Source: Cephaloticoccus capnophilus
Lineage (GTDB): Bacteria > Verrucomicrobiota > Verrucomicrobiia > Opitutales > Opitutaceae
Assembly (NCBI RefSeq): GCF_001580045.1
Contig: NZ_LSZP01000047.1
Location: 1 to 64,000 of the forward strand
Length of the DNA stretch: 64,000 bases
Direction: 5' to 3'
The stretch's first letter is position 1. Every line of letters begins with the position of its first letter. The notes beneath the pieces are model-generated. The model saw nothing but the letters and a program-made list of their open reading frames with translations, was not told where the DNA came from and did not search any database. Shown piece after piece: positions 45,121-54,224 of this stretch. The position numbers and the translations under genes were made by a program.

Positions 45121-46512
45121 TTACCAGCCCATGTATTTAATGGTGTCTTTAACCGGTGTGTAGTTGTCGTTCCAGTATTCGACTTGGATGCCGAAGTTAT
45201 TGCCGTGGAGCGCGGAGCCAAAGGCACCTGTGTTAGAGAGTGCGCTTCCCGGGTGGAGGCGGTCGGCGGCTTCTTGTGCCGCAGAGCTCCAGAGTCCGAA
45301 AGTGTAAAACAGGCGGATTTCCGGACGTTTCCAAAAGCCACTTCCGCTGGGCGAGAGGATCGGCGCGAAAGTGAGCTTTGTCATATCGAGTGCGTCACTG
45401 CCATCGGGCTTGATCCGGTCGTGACCGACTTCGAGGGCGAGCTTGAAGAAGTCGGTGATTGAGTAAGTCGTCCGTGCTCCTACTGAGAGGACGTCCTGCC
45501 CGAGACCGCTACTGAAGTGATCGCGCTCCCACAACCCGAGCACTTGTCCGCCGAAACGTTCATTTTGCCATTCATAGGTGTCGATGAGTCTCCAGCTCGT
45601 GTTAGTGCGGTCTAAGGCGAGGTTGCCAGTGAATCCCAGGTTAGTCCCGGGCCCTTCACCATACTGCACGGCAAAAATGTTTTCCTCTTGGTCAGAAAAC
45701 AGTTGGCGGTGTTGCAGGGATGCTGACCAACCGGAGTTTGTGCCCGGTAACTCCTTGTTTTTCGCAATGTGGGTGAAGCCTACGTCGATGAATCCACCAG
45801 GGGTTATCTGGAGGCCTTCGAACAGCAGGTTATTCCGTGTGACGTAGTCCTCTTGGTCTAGATCGTCTTGGCGGGTGAGTGTCCATGTGGCCTTTACCGG
45901 ACCGAGTGGAACATCTTGAATGCCAACACCTAGGCCCGAGAGGTCCTGATAGTCGAAGTCGTAGATATGCACATTTTCATTTTTGACATAGAGAGTGCGT
46001 CCGGCAGTCAGAGCACCACCCCGGAGCCAGGGAATGTTACGCCAAATGAGATTGGATTGAGTGAGCCGTGGGTCGCCCTCTTTATCGCCAAAGTGGTGTA
46101 CACCGTACGGATATTTGATTTCACCGCCAGCCTCTAGGCTAACAATAGACCCATCACCGAGGCGGGCGAGGTCTTGGCGAAACAGAAACTCGCCGTACTG
46201 GTCGAACTCGTTTCCTAGCCGATATTTTGAAGCGGCACCGGGAAGTTTAAACTCCCGATTTTGCTCCATCCCATCGACCATTCCTGCACGGAAGTAGATT
46301 TTAAACTCTGAATTCCAGTCTTCTGCTTCTGATTTGGATTTAGCGCTAGCGGGCTCTCCTTCTGCGGAGATGCTGTCTAGGTAAGGGTTTTCCGAGGGCG
46401 GGATTTCATCGTAGATGCTTTGCGTAGCCGCATGGATAGGTGAGTTTACCCCTATGAGGCTCAGTGCTGCCAGTGGTAGTAGTTTTATGTTATTTATGAT
46501 AGTAGGCATCAT
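45121..46512 (-). CDS. Maltoporin-like outer-membrane carbohydrate porin (LamB family)
   Basis: A 463-residue outer-membrane beta-barrel for sugar diffusion. A signal peptide ending near IHAATQ is followed by a linker and then LamB-like blocks: FRAGMVDGMEQNREFKLPG, ASKYRLGNEFDQYGEF, GGALTAGRTLYVKNENVHIY and YDFDYQDLSGLGVGIQDV. The chain ends with a strand of the type FGIQVEYWNDNY and KYMGW. The substrate is not clear. Its long AT-rich upstream region suggests regulated, possibly recently acquired expression. It is a single-gene unit. Confidence 0.8.
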   Translation of the reverse strand: MMPTIINNIKLLPLAALSLIGVNSPIHAATQSIYDEIPPSENPYLDSISAEGEPASAKSKSEAEDWNSEFKIYFRAGMVDGMEQNREFKLPGAASKYRLGNEFDQYGEFLFRQDLARLGDGSIVSLEAGGEIKYPYGVHHFGDKEGDPRLTQSNLIWRNIPWLRGGALTAGRTLYVKNENVHIYDFDYQDLSGLGVGIQDVPLGPVKATWTLTRQDDLDQEDYVTRNNLLFEGLQITPGGFIDVGFTHIAKNKELPGTNSGWSASLQHRQLFSDQEENIFAVQYGEGPGTNLGFTGNLALDRTNTSWRLIDTYEWQNERFGGQVLGLWERDHFSSGLGQDVLSVGARTTYSITDFFKLALEVGHDRIKPDGSDALDMTKLTFAPILSPSGSGFWKRPEIRLFYTFGLWSSAAQEAADRLHPGSALSNTGAFGSALHGNNFGIQVEYWNDNYTPVKDTIKYMGW

Positions 46513-47132
46513 GGTTTGGTTTATCTTTTGTTGCGGGGTAAATAGCTGAGAGGCAGAGCCGGTTTATGTTTTTAAACAAAGCTCCGCCCGGCACCTCATC
46601 GTTGTTTGTCACAATAGGAGAGAGTGTAGTTTTTTTGATTTTATGTCTTACTCTTTTATCTCATCTAAGTATAGAGTGCAGCGATCGTACTGTAGCTGCT
46701 ACTCTTCAGTTTTGAACGGATTTGGCTTTCCGTTTCCACAACGAAGTGTGGCATGAGCTGTTCTATAAGGGTAAGTATCGATATACGTATATTACATCGA
46801 ATATCATATTATGAATGATTAGAGAAAGTGTCATATCGGGAACTTCTTTTCGAATGGCCCTTGGATATACTTATTTTATACTCGGGGATATGTCTCTTGT
46901 CCCTAAATAAAGAGGCTGTGGCCCGCTGTCTGACTTTTTGGAGCGCCTGGCAGATTAGGCGGGGCTGCGAGAGGGCCGACTTTCGCCGCCGCTTTGGCCT
47001 TGGTCACAAGGTCGCCGGAAAGCCGGTTTTGCGGGGGGCGCTACGCGGAAAAAATAATTCGGATATTTTTGAACGTATGGGGGAAGGGCTGCGTCTTCCC
47101 CGGCGTAAGTTTGGTTTGCTTGGTGTTAGGGG

Positions 47133-47158
47133 AGGGCCGCCTAGGGGTAGGCGGCCCT
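47133..47158. other. Strong hairpin, 11-bp stem
   Basis: Perfect inverted repeat AGGGCCGCCTA / TAGGCGGCCCT with loop GGGG. It is followed by CAACTTTTGG on the plus strand. It could end a short unannotated RNA transcribed rightward, or be part of the leader of the NtrC-like gene. Confidence 0.6.
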
Positions 47159-47168
47159 CAACTTTTGG

Positions 47169-47194
47169 AAGGGGCTCGGTGCACCGAGCCCCTT
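47169..47194. other. Perfect 26-bp palindrome
   Basis: AAGGGGCTCGGTG / CACCGAGCCCCTT with no loop bases, 10 bp after the previous hairpin and followed by TTCTTATTT. As DNA it is a possible binding site; as RNA it is a terminator-like stem. It is 102 bp upstream of the regulator start. Confidence 0.6.
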
Positions 47195-47295
47195 CTTATT
47201 TGGAAAGACGCGATCGTTCGAGGTGGAGCGGGCTGAGTTGTGCCTGCCGCCGCCCCCGAGCGGTTGCTTGACCGAGCGAGTGCGCAATTGCTGTT

Positions 47296-48738
47296 ATGGC
47301 GGGCATGCTGCCCAGCGTCCTAATCGTCGACGACGAAAAGCACACCCGTGAGGGCCTCCAACAAGCCCTGGAGGAGAGCTATGATGTCTGCGTCGCAGCG
47401 AATGCGACTGAGGCGTTTAACCTCATGGACGCACAGCCTTTCGACGCAGTCGTGACCGACTTACGCATGCCCGGAAAGTCTGGGCTCAAGGTCATCGACA
47501 AGGCACTCTCGCTCTCGCCGCGTCCGGCGGTGCTCATGATGACCGCTTACGGCAATATCGAGACGGCGGTCGAGGCGATGAAGCGTGGGGCGGTCGATTT
47601 TTTGACCAAGCCGGTAAATATCGAGCGACTGGAAGTGCTGATCCAGCGTGCGCTCCGCACGCGAACGCTGGAGACGGAGGTCAAGCAGCTCCACGAGCGG
47701 CTTGATGAGAAGTTTAATTTCGACCACATCGTGGGCAACTCCGAGAAGCTGCGCGAAGTGATTGAGCGCGTGCGCTTGGTGGCTCCGTCGCGTGCGACGC
47801 TGCTAGTCGAGGGCGAGTCTGGCACGGGTAAGGAGCTCATCGCTCAAGCGATTCATCAAGCGAGCCCCCGGTCGCGTGGGCCTTTGGTCGCCGTGCACTG
47901 CGCTGCGCTTGCCGATAATCTTTTGGAGAGCGAATTGTTTGGGCACGAGCGGGGCGCCTTTACCGGAGCCAATGAGCGGCGGATTGGGCGTTTCGAGTCG
48001 GCTAGCGGGGGGACGCTGTTTCTCGATGAGATTGGGGAGATCTCGGCCTCTACCCAAGTGAAGCTGCTGCGATTTCTGGAGACCAAGTCGATTGAGCGCG
48101 TGGGCGGGAGCAAGGCGATCGAGCTAGATGTGCGGCTCGTCGCGGCGACGAATCGCGACCTAGAGCAGCGCGTGCGCGAGGGGAAGTTTCGCGAAGACCT
48201 GTTTTTCCGGCTAAACGTGGTGCGCATCGTCATGCCACCGCTGCGCGAACGCGTGAGCGATATCCCGCTGCTGCTGGCGCATTATTTAAAACTCTTCGCT
48301 GCGGAAAATCAGGTTTCCCCACTCACGCTCACGGCGGGCGCCTTGCGTGCGCTGCAAAGCTACCCTTGGCCCGGGAATATCCGCGAACTGCGCAATTTCT
48401 GTGAAAACGCGGTCGTGCTGCATCGCGGGCCCGAACTCAGCGAATACGACCTAGAGCCGAAGTTTCGCAATGCGGGCTTTGCCGAATCCCAAGCGAGCGC
48501 AGCGTCATTGACAGGCGAGGGCGGCGCAAAGCCCGAGCTGGGCGTGGCGACGCAGCGGCATTTCTCAATGGCCCCCAATCGCCTCCTCTCGATTGAGGAA
48601 AACGAAAAACGGCTCCTCCACGAGGCACTCATAAAATCGCGTGGAAACCGGACCAAGGCCGCTGCGCTGATGGGCGTGAGCCGCCGCACCCTGCACCGCA
48701 AACTCGCTCAGTGGCCCGAACTCGACGTGCTGGATTGA
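47296..48738 (+). CDS. Sigma-54-dependent response regulator, NtrC family
   Basis: A 480-residue activator of sigma-54 promoters. Receiver domain at about 5-120 (VLIVDDEKHTREG, phospho-Asp in VVTDLRMPGKSG, Lys in FLTKPVN). AAA+ domain with Walker A GESGTGKE, the sigma-54 contact loop GAFTGA, Walker B FLDEIGEI and the R-finger region LRERVSDIP. C-terminal Fis-type helix-turn-helix with NRTKAAALMGVSRRTLHRKL. No kinase is adjacent; the PAS kinase at 39821 is a candidate partner. An alternative start is 9 bp downstream. Confidence 0.94.
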   Translation: MAGMLPSVLIVDDEKHTREGLQQALEESYDVCVAANATEAFNLMDAQPFDAVVTDLRMPGKSGLKVIDKALSLSPRPAVLMMTAYGNIETAVEAMKRGAVDFLTKPVNIERLEVLIQRALRTRTLETEVKQLHERLDEKFNFDHIVGNSEKLREVIERVRLVAPSRATLLVEGESGTGKELIAQAIHQASPRSRGPLVAVHCAALADNLLESELFGHERGAFTGANERRIGRFESASGGTLFLDEIGEISASTQVKLLRFLETKSIERVGGSKAIELDVRLVAATNRDLEQRVREGKFREDLFFRLNVVRIVMPPLRERVSDIPLLLAHYLKLFAAENQVSPLTLTAGALRALQSYPWPGNIRELRNFCENAVVLHRGPELSEYDLEPKFRNAGFAESQASAASLTGEGGAKPELGVATQRHFSMAPNRLLSIEENEKRLLHEALIKSRGNRTKAAALMGVSRRTLHRKLAQWPELDVLD

Positions 48739-48744
48739 TTAAGG

Positions 48745-49103
48745 GTTAGGGCTCACAGACCTCCACTGCGCGTGGGGCGGCGGTCAGTGACCGCTTCCAT
48801 TTAATTAGGGAATTGGCCCCGTCGCTTCGCGACGAAACCAATTCCCTAATTTGAAATCCCTTCCCTGTCGCGTTGCGACAGGGGGAGTAGAGTGATAACC
48901 CGTTTGGGCGAAGTGGGGAAAATCACCAGTAAACTCCCGCCTCCAAGTTTGGGCTCCTTTCTACCGAACGCTTGGTTGCCGTGTCTGACGGGCCGCCAAC
49001 GAGCGGCCCGCAAAATAAAACAGCCTGCGGCTGCGCACCACGCGGAGTGGGAAAGTGCTCCGGCTAGGGTCTGCTCGCGCTTGGAAGCGGGAACAGGCCC
49101 TAG
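48745..49103 (+). repeat. Family A palindromic element, copy A8
   Basis: Contains CCACTGCGCGTGGGGCGG, a hairpin with arms AATTAGGGAATTGG (48803-48816) and CCAATTCCCTAATT (48838-48851) whose sequence differs from other copies yet pairs, CCCTGTCGCgttGCGACAGGG, the GATAACCCGTTTGGGCG block (48892 on) and only the left half of the second hairpin. Its right end is a head-to-head pair of terminal repeats. It separates the core genes from the imported region. Confidence 0.85.
49064..49103. repeat. Head-to-head family A termini (40-bp palindrome)
   Basis: CTAGGGTCTGCTCGCGCTT faces AAGCGGGAACAGGCCCTAG with two bases between. It looks like an element reduced to its two terminal inverted repeats. Confidence 0.75.
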
Positions 49104-49182
49104 CACTTGAGAGCGGTATTTCGGCGAGTTTTGCGAGGGGCGTACGAGCGCGACTTTGAACAAATTAGAAAATAGGCGTTGA

Positions 49183-49199
49183 CGCGTCGCCCGCTCCAC
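49183..49199 (+). repeat. 17-bp copy of the tRNA-Gly 3' end
   Basis: CGCGTCGCCCGCTCCAC occurs here and again at 49282-49298 as the 3' end of the tRNA-Gly gene, 99 bp apart. It is either the last piece of a deleted tandem tRNA gene or an attachment-site-type duplication. Confidence 0.7.
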
Positions 49200-49221
49200 C
49201 TATCTCTCGCCACCCTGTTTT

Positions 49222-49297
<76 letters not shown>

Positions 49298-49430
49298 CTT
49301 CGACAATCCAAGGACTTCTGCCGAAGTTCAAATAGTGTTGTAAGTGGTTGTAGAGTTGAGATTTCTGCAAAATCTCAATCTGCTGACATCCACTGAATCC
49401 CAGTCATCGCCACGGCCTTTGCACAGGACA

Positions 49431-49587
49431 CCTAAGGAGGCGGCAAGCACAGGGTGGCGCAATATTACCGACCCGATCAGGTCGAAGGTGCCCAAACTCG
49501 CCACGTTGATGGAGCGTGCCGAACGCCGATAGGCTCGCCTACATGAGCTTTCTCAAACAGCACTGGGCAACGCTTCCATCATCCGCA
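49431..49587 (+). pseudogene. IS256-family transposase fragment, frameshifted
   Basis: The translation (STGWRNITDPIRSK, VPKLATLMERAE) ends at a TAG at 49530 and then continues in the +1 frame as LAYMSFLKQHWATLPSS. Together this matches the C-terminal part of IS256/mutator transposases just before their STNPLERLN motif, which is missing. The fragment overlaps the last codons of the convergent response-regulator gene. It marks an old insertion next to tRNA-Gly. Confidence 0.65.
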
Positions 49588-50173
49588 CCAGCTCGGCCAA
49601 GGATTTCGCCTGCATCTTGCGCATCACATGGCTGCGACGGACTTTGATGGTGATTTCGCTTAAATCAAGTTCGGCGGCGATTTGTTTGTTGAGCAAACCT
49701 TGTACGACCCCTCGCGCGACGCTTTGTTCGCCGGGATTCAATGAATCCCATCTGCTGCGCAAATCCGCAAGTGCCGCAGCCTCCGCGCGCCGTTTGCGGT
49801 CGAGCTCAATCCCGTTCCAGACCGCATCCAAAAGCTCCTGATCGCGGAATGGTTTGGTCAGAAATTCAATCGCGCCCTGTTTCATCGCGGCAACGCCCAT
49901 CGCGATATCGCCGTGCCCGGTGATGAAAATCACCGGCAAGTGGATGCCAAGCGCATGCATCTGGCGCTGGAATTCCATCCCGCTCTGTCCCGGCATGCGC
50001 ACATCCAGCACCAGACAGCCGGGCGCATCGGGGAGCGGTTCGGCCAGAAACTCGGCGACCGAAGCAAATACGCGCGCACTGAGCCCGACCGAAGCCATCA
50101 GGTCTTCCAGCGCCGCGCGCACGGAAGCGTCATCGTCCACCAGATGTACGAGCGGAGCGGGATGTTCACTCAT
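49553..50173 (-). CDS. Response regulator, FixJ/TodT type (LuxR-like HTH)
   Basis: A 206-residue two-component regulator. Receiver: LVDDDASVRAAL, phospho-Asp in CLVLDVRMPGQSG, Lys in EFLTKPF. LuxR-type DNA-binding domain from about residue 143 (LNPGEQSVARGVVQGLLNKQ, DLSEITIKVRRSHVMRKM). It overlaps the kinase gene by 4 bp (ATGA), so the two are co-translated. Its C-terminus lies on the antisense strand of the transposase remnant, suggesting the end was set by an insertion junction. Confidence 0.9.
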   Translation of the reverse strand: MSEHPAPLVHLVDDDASVRAALEDLMASVGLSARVFASVAEFLAEPLPDAPGCLVLDVRMPGQSGMEFQRQMHALGIHLPVIFITGHGDIAMGVAAMKQGAIEFLTKPFRDQELLDAVWNGIELDRKRRAEAAALADLRSRWDSLNPGEQSVARGVVQGLLNKQIAAELDLSEITIKVRRSHVMRKMQAKSLAELVRMMEALPSAV

Positions 50174-51246
50174 GGCCTAGGTTCCACCGGTACGCTGATA
50201 CTGAACACCGCGCCGCCATTGGGCGCCGATTCAGCCCAAATCTGCCCGCCATTGGCCTCGATCATCGTCCGGCTGATACTGAGCCCGACGCCGATACCGT
50301 CCGCTTTGGTGGTCCAAAACGCATCAAACAAATGCGCTTGAATCTCCGCCGGAATACCCGCGCCGGAATCAGCCACCGTCAAGATCATCGTGTCCTCTTT
50401 CAATATCGAACCCACCCGCAGCACATGCGCCTTGTCTGGTTTGTCGGCCATCGCTTCAATCGCATTGAGCAGCAGATTGCCGATCACCTGCCCGATCTGC
50501 ACCGGATCGGCGAATGCCCGAGGCAAATTCCCGGCGAGCTCAAGCGCAAGTTCAATCCCGTGGCGTTCCAGCTCATCGGTGGACAGCGCCAGCACTTCCA
50601 TCACCGCCGCATTGAAATCAAACGCCACCGCCTGCACCGGTTCGCCCCGGCTCAAACTGCGCACCCGGGTCACGATCTGGCTGGCGCGCGCGGCATCGGC
50701 CAGAATGCGGTTCAGCGCCAGCTCCGCCTTGGCCAGTTTGGGGGGATCCTGCCCGAGCCAACGCTGGCAGGCGTGGCCGCTGGTGACAATCGCGGCCAAT
50801 GGCTGGTTGACCTCGTGCGCGATCGCGGTCGTCAGTCCGTCCAGCCGCTTGACCCGCGCGAGCCGCAAAAGCTGCGCCTGCGCCGCGTGCGCCGCATCGC
50901 GCGCCGCTTCCATTTTGATGACCAGCCACGCCACCATGATGATGGCGGTGATGCTGATGGCGAGATTGATCAAACCGGCGTGGAGATCACCGTGCGGGGT
51001 CAGCGCAAAACTGAACACGCTCAGGCCAATACACCAGACGGCGAGCCACAACAACGCGCGCCCGCGCAGCACGCGCGCGGCGATCAAGACCACCAGCGTA
51101 TAAAACACCGCCGCCGCGACTTCATAATGGGTGGTGGTATCTACGCTAAAAATCGCGGCCATGACCAGCGCAAGCCCGGCCAACCACAGCGTGCGTGCGC
51201 GGCGTGACAGCGGCGGGCGGGCTTGAATGGAAGCGTGAGTTTGCAT
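50170..51246 (-). CDS. Membrane sensor histidine kinase, FixL-like
   Basis: A 358-residue kinase. Four or five membrane helices fill residues about 15-110, with no periplasmic sensor domain of size. A coiled linker (KMEAARDAAHAAQAQLLRLA) leads to the phospho-His motif AIAHEVNQPLAAIV, then N box GNLLLNAIEAM, G1 VADSGAGIP and G2 DGIGVGLSISRTM. This matches kinases that pair with FixJ-type regulators. Located 100 bp downstream of mgtA on the same strand; the pair may respond to Mg2+ or envelope state, which is inference only. Confidence 0.88.
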   Translation of the reverse strand: MQTHASIQARPPLSRRARTLWLAGLALVMAAIFSVDTTTHYEVAAAVFYTLVVLIAARVLRGRALLWLAVWCIGLSVFSFALTPHGDLHAGLINLAISITAIIMVAWLVIKMEAARDAAHAAQAQLLRLARVKRLDGLTTAIAHEVNQPLAAIVTSGHACQRWLGQDPPKLAKAELALNRILADAARASQIVTRVRSLSRGEPVQAVAFDFNAAVMEVLALSTDELERHGIELALELAGNLPRAFADPVQIGQVIGNLLLNAIEAMADKPDKAHVLRVGSILKEDTMILTVADSGAGIPAEIQAHLFDAFWTTKADGIGVGLSISRTMIEANGGQIWAESAPNGGAVFSISVPVEPRP

Positions 51247-51346
51247 GCGTACAGCCTAGCAGAGAGCGTAAATGAAACAAAATCGAAGGATATTGCGATT
51301 GTTTCCCTCTCCTATTTATGACAGAGGGAAACCGCAAAACATCTTC

Positions 51347-54046
51347 TTACTGCCAACCGAATTTGCGAATATAAATTCTTTTCAGTAGCGTGGTCAAAGC
51401 CGCATATCCAAGCAGGATGGCAACCAGCCACGGGAAATAACTGCCCGGAAGTGGCTGAAGTTTGAAATATCCGGCCAAGGGGCTCATCGGCAGGCAAACC
51501 CCGATCAGCATAATCAGCCCGGTCATCAGCAGCAACGGCCAGGCGGCACGGCTTTGGATGAACGGAAGTTTGGGCGTGCGGATCATATGCACGATTAGGG
51601 TCTGGGTTAACAAACCAACGACAAACCAGCCCGATTGAAACAAGGTTTGTGCCGCCACATTATTGGCAGAAAACACAAACCACATGAGAAGATAAGTGAG
51701 AATATCAAATATCGAACTGATGGGCCCGAAAAACACCATAAACCGGCCAATATCGCCCGGATTCCAGCGCAACGGTTTTGCCACCAGCTCATCGTCTACA
51801 TCATCAAACGGAATCGCGATCTGGGAAATATCGTATAACAAATTCTGCATCAATAATTGTAACGGCAGCATCGGCAAGAAGGGCAAAAACGCACTGGCGA
51901 CTAAGACCGAAAACACATTGCCAAAGTTGGAACTGGCGGTCATGCGGATATATTTGAGCATATTGGAAAAGGTCTTACGCCCTTCCATCACCCCCGCCTC
52001 CAGCACCATCAAACTTTTTTCCAGCAGAATAATATCAGCGGCCTCTTTGGAAATATCTACGCCCGAATCCACCGAAATCCCGATATCCGCCGCACGCAGC
52101 GCCGGGGCATCATTGATGCCATCGCCCATAAATCCGACCACATGCCCGTTGCCGCGCAGCGCGCGCACGATGCGTTCCTTATGATGCGGGGTCAGGCGGG
52201 CAAACACCTGATAATCCTGAGCGGCCTGCGCCAATTGGGCATCATTCATTGTTTCCACCTGCCCGCCGAGCAGAATCCCGTGACGTTCAAGCCCGACCTG
52301 TGCGCATACGTGCGCGGCAATCAATTCACTATCGCCGGTCAATACTTTCACCGCGACACCGTGTTTTTCCAGCGCGCTGATCGCGGGCGCGGCGGATTCC
52401 TTGGGCGGGTCGAGAAAGGCGATATAACCAAGCAGGGTCAATCCAGCTTCATCTTTAACTGAATAATTGGATTGGGGCTTTGCCATGACTTTGATGGCAA
52501 CAGCGACCACACGTAACCCTTGCGAATTTAGTTCCTGGGTGAGGGCGCGTACATTCTTCAATAATTCCGGAGTAAGCTCCACATCCTCATCATCATGGCG
52601 AATCCCGGTGCAAACCGATAATATTTCTTCCACCGCGCCTTTGCAGACTAAGGTATGCTGGTCTTCCCGCTCGGAGACCACTACCGACATCCGACGGCGA
52701 TTGAAATCGAACGGAATTTCATCCACTTTGCGATCATCGTGCGTTTGCAATTCGGCATGCTCCAATACCGCACGGTCGAGTAAATTTTTAAGCCCGGTCT
52801 GGTAATAACTGTTGAGATAGGCATAACGCAATACCTCATCCGATGGTTCACCAAAAGCATCGGTATGGCGCTCCAATACAATTTTATCCTGGGTCAGCGT
52901 CCCGGTTTTATCGGTACACAGCACATCCATCGCGCCGAAATTCTGGATAGCATCGAGATGTTTGACGATGACCTTTTGTTTTGATAACTTCACCGCGCCC
53001 TTGGCCAAGGTCGATGTCACAATCATCGGCAGCATTTCCGGCGTCAGCCCGACGGCAACGGAGAGCGCAAATAAAAATGCCTCCATCCAGTCGCCTTTGG
53101 TAAATCCGTTAATCGCCAAAACTACCGGTACCATCACCAGCGCAAAGCGAATCAATAACCAACTCACGCTGTTGACCCCGGATTGGAATGCCGTTTCAAC
53201 GCGGCCCGTGCTGGTCACGCGCACGGATAATGCGCCAAAATAACTGTGGTTTCCGGTCGCGACCACCAACGCGGTCGCGGAACCTGAAATCACATTGGTG
53301 CCCATAAATAATAAATTCGGCGCATCAAAAATCGCATTAAACGGCTGGCTGATGTCCGGGAATTTCTCCACCGGCAATGATTCCCCGGTCATCGCGGCTT
53401 GGGAAACAAACAAATCCTTGGCGGCGAGCAGGCGGCAATCGGCTGGAATCATATCCCCCGCCGAAAGCGCGATCAGATCGCCCGGCACCAGTTCACGGAT
53501 GGGAATTCCCATCTGTTTCGCAGGCGAAGCCCCCCGCCTGATCACCGTCGCGGTATTGCTGACCATCGCTTTGAGCGCTTCGGCGGCGCGATTGGAGCGC
53601 GCTTCCTGAATAAACCGGATCAAGGTGCTTAGCACGACCATGGTCGCAATCACCATGGCGGCCGCCATGTCCTCGGTCAGGAGCGAAATCAGCGCCAGAA
53701 GGCTGAGCAGCAGGTTGAACGGGTTTTTATAGCACTGCCACAGATGCCGCCACCAGGGCAGGGGTTTTTCGTGTTCGATTTCATTAAAGCCGAACTTTTC
53801 CTGCCGTGCCTCAGCTTCATCGGCGCTCAAGCCTTTCATATCCGATTCAAGCCGGATCAACGCCGCTGCAATATCATCGCTCGCGACCCGGCGCCTCTCA
53901 CGGGTAATGGCGTCAAATATAGACGTAGCGCCGCGCGGAAAATTCGCTGCATCGGGCATTGCCGTACGCCGGAACAACCCGCTTGCGCGGCGGCGCGCCA
54001 GAAACCGGCTGAACAGGTGTTTTAAAATGGAATCGATCAGTTTCAT
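51347..54046 (-). CDS. mgtA: Magnesium-translocating P-type ATPase
   Basis: An 899-residue P3B ATPase importing Mg2+. An N-terminal cytoplasmic segment is followed by TM1-2, the actuator domain with TGES, the phosphorylation motif DKTGTLTQD, KGAVEE in the nucleotide domain, MGDGINDAPAL, and six C-terminal helices. Features match proteobacterial MgtA/MgtB (about 900 aa). Base composition (many AAT, ATT and AAA codons) is clearly more AT-rich than the core genes, a sign of transfer. It is first in a likely mgtA-kinase-regulator unit. Confidence 0.93.
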   Translation of the reverse strand: MKLIDSILKHLFSRFLARRRASGLFRRTAMPDAANFPRGATSIFDAITRERRRVASDDIAAALIRLESDMKGLSADEAEARQEKFGFNEIEHEKPLPWWRHLWQCYKNPFNLLLSLLALISLLTEDMAAAMVIATMVVLSTLIRFIQEARSNRAAEALKAMVSNTATVIRRGASPAKQMGIPIRELVPGDLIALSAGDMIPADCRLLAAKDLFVSQAAMTGESLPVEKFPDISQPFNAIFDAPNLLFMGTNVISGSATALVVATGNHSYFGALSVRVTSTGRVETAFQSGVNSVSWLLIRFALVMVPVVLAINGFTKGDWMEAFLFALSVAVGLTPEMLPMIVTSTLAKGAVKLSKQKVIVKHLDAIQNFGAMDVLCTDKTGTLTQDKIVLERHTDAFGEPSDEVLRYAYLNSYYQTGLKNLLDRAVLEHAELQTHDDRKVDEIPFDFNRRRMSVVVSEREDQHTLVCKGAVEEILSVCTGIRHDDEDVELTPELLKNVRALTQELNSQGLRVVAVAIKVMAKPQSNYSVKDEAGLTLLGYIAFLDPPKESAAPAISALEKHGVAVKVLTGDSELIAAHVCAQVGLERHGILLGGQVETMNDAQLAQAAQDYQVFARLTPHHKERIVRALRGNGHVVGFMGDGINDAPALRAADIGISVDSGVDISKEAADIILLEKSLMVLEAGVMEGRKTFSNMLKYIRMTASSNFGNVFSVLVASAFLPFLPMLPLQLLMQNLLYDISQIAIPFDDVDDELVAKPLRWNPGDIGRFMVFFGPISSIFDILTYLLMWFVFSANNVAAQTLFQSGWFVVGLLTQTLIVHMIRTPKLPFIQSRAAWPLLLMTGLIMLIGVCLPMSPLAGYFKLQPLPGSYFPWLVAILLGYAALTTLLKRIYIRKFGWQ

Positions 54047-54200
54047 GGGAAAATCAATAGCTTGAACACTGCAGCTATTGTCCCATCGGCCTTTTGCTCA
54101 GGCCAGCAGGCATTGGCATCGCCCGGATATACCAAGGGATATGCTGATTCCGGCCCCGTTCCGCGGCCCCGATGGCCGCATTGCAAAAGGAGAACCCGTC

Positions 54201-54224
54201 ATGGGTCAGCCCGTGGCCTGTTAA
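54201..54224 (+). pseudogene. Truncated gene start with ribosome-binding site
   Basis: AAAGGAGAACCCGTC precedes ATG GGT CAG CCC GTG and then a TAA stop after six codons, because repeat C1 begins two codons after the ATG. It looks like the first codons of an unknown gene cut by the repeat. Confidence 0.4.

Larger units (their letters stand above)
46513..47295. other. Long AT-rich intergenic region between porin and NtrC-like genes
   Basis: About 780 bp with no convincing gene; a 147-codon frame at 46828 is compositionally random and starts with GTG. The first 400 bp are AT-rich (promoter and leader of the porin gene on the minus strand; a TATACT-like box on that strand lies near 46670). The last 170 bp contain two strong hairpins annotated separately. 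Confidence 0.5.

Noticed and set aside
46900-47200. Riboswitch, 6S, SRP or RNase P RNA in the long gap
   Set aside because: I compared the visible conserved segments of those RNAs from memory and found none; only the two hairpins are clear.
46828-47271. 147-codon frame between the porin and the NtrC-like gene
   Set aside because: It starts with GTG in AT-rich promoter DNA, has random, Arg-rich composition after residue 40, crosses two strong hairpins and matches no family.
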